Source of the DNA: Styela clava
Taxonomy: Eukaryota > Chordata > Ascidiacea > Stolidobranchia > Styelidae
Direction: 5' to 3'
DNA: 64,000 nucleotides
NCBI RefSeq assembly: GCF_964204865.1
Contig: NC_135252.1
Location: forward strand, 10,685,383 to 10,749,382
The first letter of the stretch is position 1. Each line of letters opens with the position of its first letter. Below, piece after piece: positions 59,301 to 64,000 of this stretch. Below the pieces are notes generated by a model, which saw only the letters and a list, made by a program, of their open reading frames with translations, was not told where the DNA came from and ran no database searches. Made by a program: the position numbers and the translations under genes.

Positions 59301-61590
59301 GGATGGAAGCCACCACCTGGAAGAGCAGTACGATGCCTATTAATTTCTATAGCATACTGCATCGGAACGATTGGGTCATATGAAGCATTTGAGTAAGAAA
59401 TATATGAATTCATGCTATTAGCAACGCTCATTATATCTTCTATAGTCTCTCTATACAATTCTCTTGAAGTTTAGGTAAGAGGAAATATTTTGTGCTAATC
59501 AGTGAGCTAATGTTCCAATTTTATTACGGCTACTACTGCCCTGGGTATGAAAAAAAACAGTGATTACGCATAAACAATAATAAAATTCAAGGGTACAAGC
59601 CATCTTGTTTATCCAACCAATTAAGCTATTTATTCTTCAATGGCTCAAAGTTTATATATTGTTAAATATTCGACATTAAACAAATTGAAATCTAAAATCG
59701 ATGACCCTTGATGGCGTGCTAGTTCAAGGATCGGTCAAGATACGAATAAATTTAATTTACGGGTCCCGATAACGCAAATATTCCACTACCAATTTTAAAA
59801 AGCTAAAAATGATTCGCAATATAATAATAATTGTTTGATAATTATTATAGAGTATAATTCCATATTTGACCATAACATACAAAATATTCCCCTTTTTACT
59901 TAATTATACTCCCAGCTCACTGTCGACAGAATAGCAATTCACATTGATTTATCAGATATTTAATATTGAACAACAATGTTGCAATCCTCAAAACTATGCT
60001 GTATTGTTTTTCTACAGTAATATTCTATTCTATGACTTTTCATTTATTTTAATTTCAGCGTCATACCACCTGGAGCAGCCGTAGCAACAAGGGGAGCAGC
60101 TCGCACAATATTTTCTATCATATTTGCATATCTTGTATTGAGAGAAAAGGTTTCCAGTGGAGATATTGTTGGGCTGTTTTGTTGCTTTATTGGAATCGCC
60201 CTGATTATTAGTGAGTGCAAATACCTGATTTATTTACTTTTAATGAATGCAAGAAAATCGCGCACTGTTTGTAGCACATGAGGGTTGGCACAACTTAATT
60301 TATATATACACCTTATGTTCATACAAATGCAAATTTATTTATACTTATATTTCATAAAACTAAAAAACTTGCAGTTGCAGTTCTGCCATCTCAAAGAATT
60401 GTAGGCCTACGACACACATTCGTCCATGAGAAATCAGTTTATATTTTAATGCATGTAAATGTATCAAATTTTAAACTTCCACTCAACTATCATCAGATAT
60501 GGGGGGATACATCTGCCTCAAAATGGAAATGAATTTATCATTATGAAACGTATGAATAATTTACGATTTTCTAAAGTAAACTCTCATCACCAATTTTTTG
60601 TCATCACAGCATCTGGGATGACATCTGGAGATAAAGATTATATCACCCCACCTGGTATAGGAGATAATGCAACTATAATAAGAATCTACGGATACTCTTT
60701 GATTCTTGCAAGTGCTATTGGAAGAAGTCTTGGCCATGTGGCCGTTAGGGGAGCTAGAGGTATAATATTTGTTGTTTTTTGTTTCATTGCCCTTAGTTGA
60801 AAATGTCAGGTCGATCAAACAAGAAAAGAGATGTACAATGTATACAAAAAAATAACCGGCAACTCATTTTATATTTTGAGATTACATTTGTGAAACCCAT
60901 TGGACTTTTTTTAGGTCTAGGATGACTATTCTAAACTATCCAATTTACTTTAAGACGATCTCAACATTTTCAGTGTAGTATTCTACCATTCAGCACTAAC
61001 GTTTGTTTTTGCCGGCATTTTACTCGCAACTGTGAGAAAACCTACATGGCCGCCGTCTTGGACGGGAGCCGGATATGTAGCAGGAACTTGCTTGGCTTCG
61101 TCTGTAGGAACATTTTGCAGTAATCTGTGAGTATTTCATGAAGTGTAATAATTACGTTAGGGGGGAATAGATTAGGGATCTAATCCTGTGAATCCAATTC
61201 CAATTATCTTTTTTACACACTCTTTTATCTCATTACATGCATTTTCTTGAGAAAATTCCATGCTGTTGAATAATACTATTTAAAAAATATTATCAAAGGT
61301 AAATATAATTGTTTTATGTCAATAGGAATATCAGAAAATTATATTCGTCAACAAAACATGTTTTTTTTTCTATCAGGGCATTGAAGTATGCACACCCAGC
61401 ACTCGTAAGTTTTGGACAAAACGCCGACGTTGTGGTTAGTCTAACTTTGCAACATTTGATATTACAAATGGCACCAAAGCCAATGGAGTTGTGCGGAGTT
61501 TTAACAATTTTCTTCGGACTGGCCGGATTGACTTTTTTCAAATGGTTCCAAAGTAGAAGATACAATGGAGAACATGAAAGGTTGAAATGA
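56345..61590 (+). CDS. EamA/DMT-superfamily transporter (SLC35-like), ten exons
   Basis: Exons 56345-56399, 56853-57131, 57661-57745, 58400-58551, 58692-58996, 59262-59392, 60059-60210, 60610-60759, 60979-61126 and 61377-61590 join in phase to about 556 residues. Exon 5 could instead start at 58752, shortening the product by 20 residues. The first half is hydrophilic and acidic ('IEDDDDEV'), probably cytosolic. About ten hydrophobic segments follow, starting with 'GLVMAFLGAGVMYGLTAVFV'. Family-like features are the internal duplication of a five-helix unit and 'PPGAAVATRGAARTIFSIIF' with 'LREKVSSGDIVGL', which matches the 'P.....................EP....' helix pair of EamA proteins. The substrate cannot be told from sequence. 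Exon 9 uses the second of two AGs, because the first would read into a stop. Confidence 0.8.
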
Positions 61591-63914
61591 TTCAGTTTCT
61601 GTTGTGCTCAGAAATTATTGCAAAGATCAAGCTAGCCATCGGAACAACGTTGTTTATTATAAACAAAAAATAAAAACTTCTCAATATTAAATAAATTTTT
61701 TGTTGTTCTAAAAAGTGTGTTTTGTTTTGTATCTGGAGGTTAAATAAGAGGTAGGAGGTGAAGTTAGTTGGAATGAACCTGGCAAGCAAAGCTCAAATTT
61801 GAATTTTTTTGAAATTTGTTGTATACAATCATGATGCTCACATATAATTTCTAGTCTGCTTCTTAGACGCCAAATAATTGCTTTAAAAAATATATCAATT
61901 TTGAAAATCATATTTTTTGATACTAAAAATGTTGATGTTGAATAAACGAACGAAATATGCATAACAGCTTACAAACGTCTTTATGAAAGAAAACACTTCA
62001 TTGTAGTCAATATATATGTACGCGGTATATATTTTACATAAGTTATGAGAAATCGGAATGCAGCGCTTCCCAATCCGTCGTTATTTTGTCTACTGTATAA
62101 ACAAATTATCTCACATCGGAGAAAAAGAGTTCACGGGTGACCACCATAAGCGATCCTTAAAACTACTAATGCGCTCAAATCAATCTTCCTGAAAAATAAC
62201 CCAGTGTATTTCCTGATTTTATTGTAATATTGAACTGTGGTCCACGATTGACGATGTGCAATTTTTAGCTATTCGGCTTTGAACGTGTTATCAGACCTCA
62301 GATTTCGGGAGTGATAGCAATATTTGAGCTCCTTATGAACTCGCGTATCAATAAGACAAAGTCTGAGTTTTCACAAGATGTTTGTTTAAATATTTCTGAA
62401 ACGATAGTGGTTTGCCCTCCAGTACAAAGTTAAATGAACTGTGAAGATTGTAGTTTTAATTCAGAAGGCATAAAAAGCTCACGAATACAAAAGTAGAATA
62501 TTATCATCGCAGAGAACTGAATATATCCACCTATAGGAGAAATGCACAAAACTACACCAGTTAGAAGCACAATTAAATAATGAATAATAATAATCGCATA
62601 GCATGCACCAAAATGCCATAGTTAGTGAGGAACGAAGCCAATCCTGCTACAGCAGATAAATATTCACAAGCAGCGTTGCTTCTTAATGAAATAGAATAGG
62701 AAACCGATAATAGAATTTCCTTTGAATACATTCCAGCGTCTATCATAAGTTATATCGAGGTTAAAACCCTCGAATGAAATATATATAGATAAGAATTCAC
62801 TTGTACTATTCAACCAGAAACACATGCAAATGCACGATTTGTTGTAGAAATGTGACTTAAGCCCGGAAACCTCTGCCTTCTATAAACCAACATATGATTT
62901 CAGTAATCGACAACTAACCTTTCAGAAGATCACTTCAATTAGTCATTTGAATAAATCTAAATATTATCGTGCTTTATGGTTACATGAAATCGTTTTATCG
63001 AAATGATAGGTTGTTTCCGGTCTTGTACTAATGACGCAACTGCCTCTGCAGCCGTTCAGACACCCTAACTATTAATTAAATTCAGTAAAATTAACTAAAT
63101 TAGGCAATAACTCTAATACCAACGACATTGACTACAATATGATATCGTGCTGATTTAGTGTGATGCTACGATATTCGAAACAGTACTTAAAAATTGACAT
63201 TTAGACCGGGATTTTTTAAGTCATATTTGTGGCCTACCAGTTGTGTGGCCTGTTAAATCGTGTAATTTTCACATTTTTATCAAAGTGATCCGATTTTTCT
63301 AAAAAATTCTTGAATTGCTTTACTCAAGTGAAATCGTGGGTAAAATATTGAAACAAAATCATGATTTGACCATATTCAATTTTAATTTTTATATTTAAGA
63401 TACCGATTTTACGTGAACGACATGCTGATAGAGTGCAATAATATCAACGTAATTCGGAGGCATACAAATTAATGGTATTAATAAATTAGATTAAGGAAAT
63501 ACAATAGGCCCTCTGTCCTAAGTCCAAAAGATCGAAAGGGAATCTGATAGAACCGATCCCTACGATTTTCCATGTTAATCATTTGTAATCGTATATGCTT
63601 TCAATAAAAGTACCTAATAAGTTGTTTTTTCCATGTAGAGCAGATTTTATTATAACAAACTAAACCGAAAACTTTTAAAATGATATCCTACCAATCAGAA
63701 ACCTTTATTATATTCCACACCCTCACTGGTTATGTAAAAACAACATGCTTAACGTTGAATAATAGAGCATAACATTATAAGACACGTAGGGTGGATTTGT
63801 ATGAAACGGATTCGCCCAAAGTCAATATTTGTTATATTTGTCATTGTCAAGTACACTCCTCGTCTCGTTTTTACGCCTTGAGAGGCTCAGAAATACGGTG
63901 CTGGGGTGCTAAAT
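61591..63914. other. Intergenic, no gene recognised
   Basis: An 'aataaa' at 61690-61695, 100 bases after the transporter stop codon, is its likely polyadenylation signal. No coding exon, tRNA or repeat was recognised in the rest. Confidence 0.4.
61690..61695 (+). terminator. Likely polyadenylation signal of the transporter gene
   Basis: AATAAA 100 bases after the TGA, followed by a T-rich stretch, a typical arrangement for an animal 3' end. Confidence 0.5.
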
Positions 63915-64000
63915 CAGGGTGGTCCATAGTTGTCGGCTCTGCAGGTCACAAAATTATTTTTGCATTGTTGGCGGGCCACAACAGTGCCAAGAATAGGGAA
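63915..64000. mobile_element. Possible hAT-like element end, cut by window edge
   Basis: Begins 'cagggtggtccatagttg' and contains 'ggcgggccacaaca' soon after. It resembles the left end of the element at 6488 (CAGGG terminus followed by a GC-rich 'gcgggcc' motif). The other end and the target duplication are outside the window. Confidence 0.4.

Overview
The window is AT-rich eukaryotic DNA from an invertebrate animal. Split genes use GT-AG introns of roughly 100-1500 bases, the coding families are animal ones (caspase fold, acid ceramidase/NAAA amidase, EamA-type transporter), and LINEs, hAT-like, Helentron-like and MITE elements are dense. A tunicate or similar invertebrate deuterostome would fit, but that is a guess from gene structure and repeat style. 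There is no bacterial or organelle signature. Exon coordinates below come from reading splice sites and codon phase by eye.

Layout. 1-8.8 kb: no gene recognised; diverged segmental duplicates of 33-39 kb, a 470-base direct repeat, short tandem repeats and a hAT-like element (6488-7931) with a perfect 8-base target duplication. 8.8-25.1 kb: two adjacent copies (U1, U2) of a duplicated unit carrying a small coiled-coil gene on the minus strand (P1, P2). U1 has been inflated by a nest of elements (9070-12259) and a near-complete LINE (14887-20769) with three ORFs. 25.1-26.4 kb: the last three exons of an acid ceramidase/NAAA-like amidase, apparently joined to a duplication breakpoint. 28.4-31.6 kb: a CR1/L2-like LINE whose 5' half is inverted, as expected from twin priming. 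30.9-36.4 kb: a 2.73-kb tandem duplication starting inside that LINE's 3' end. 36.4-42.4 kb: older duplicates plus the third unit (U3, gene P3).

42.9-50.1 kb: two plus-strand genes. The first is a small two-domainless coiled-coil protein gene (P4) related to P1-P3. The second is a ten-exon gene whose C-terminal half is a caspase fold lacking both catalytic residues. This 364-residue pseudo-caspase, with a novel charged N-terminal half, is the most interesting gene here. 50.1-56.3 kb: no gene; a 3 x 328-base tandem array. 56.3-61.6 kb: a ten-exon EamA/DMT (SLC35-like) membrane transporter with a long hydrophilic N-terminus. 61.6-64 kb: no gene; the start of another hAT-like element runs off the end.

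The genes do not form a pathway. The recurring theme is repeated local duplication of a coiled-coil/pseudo-caspase neighbourhood, broken up by successive mobile-element insertions that can be ordered from paralogous empty sites.
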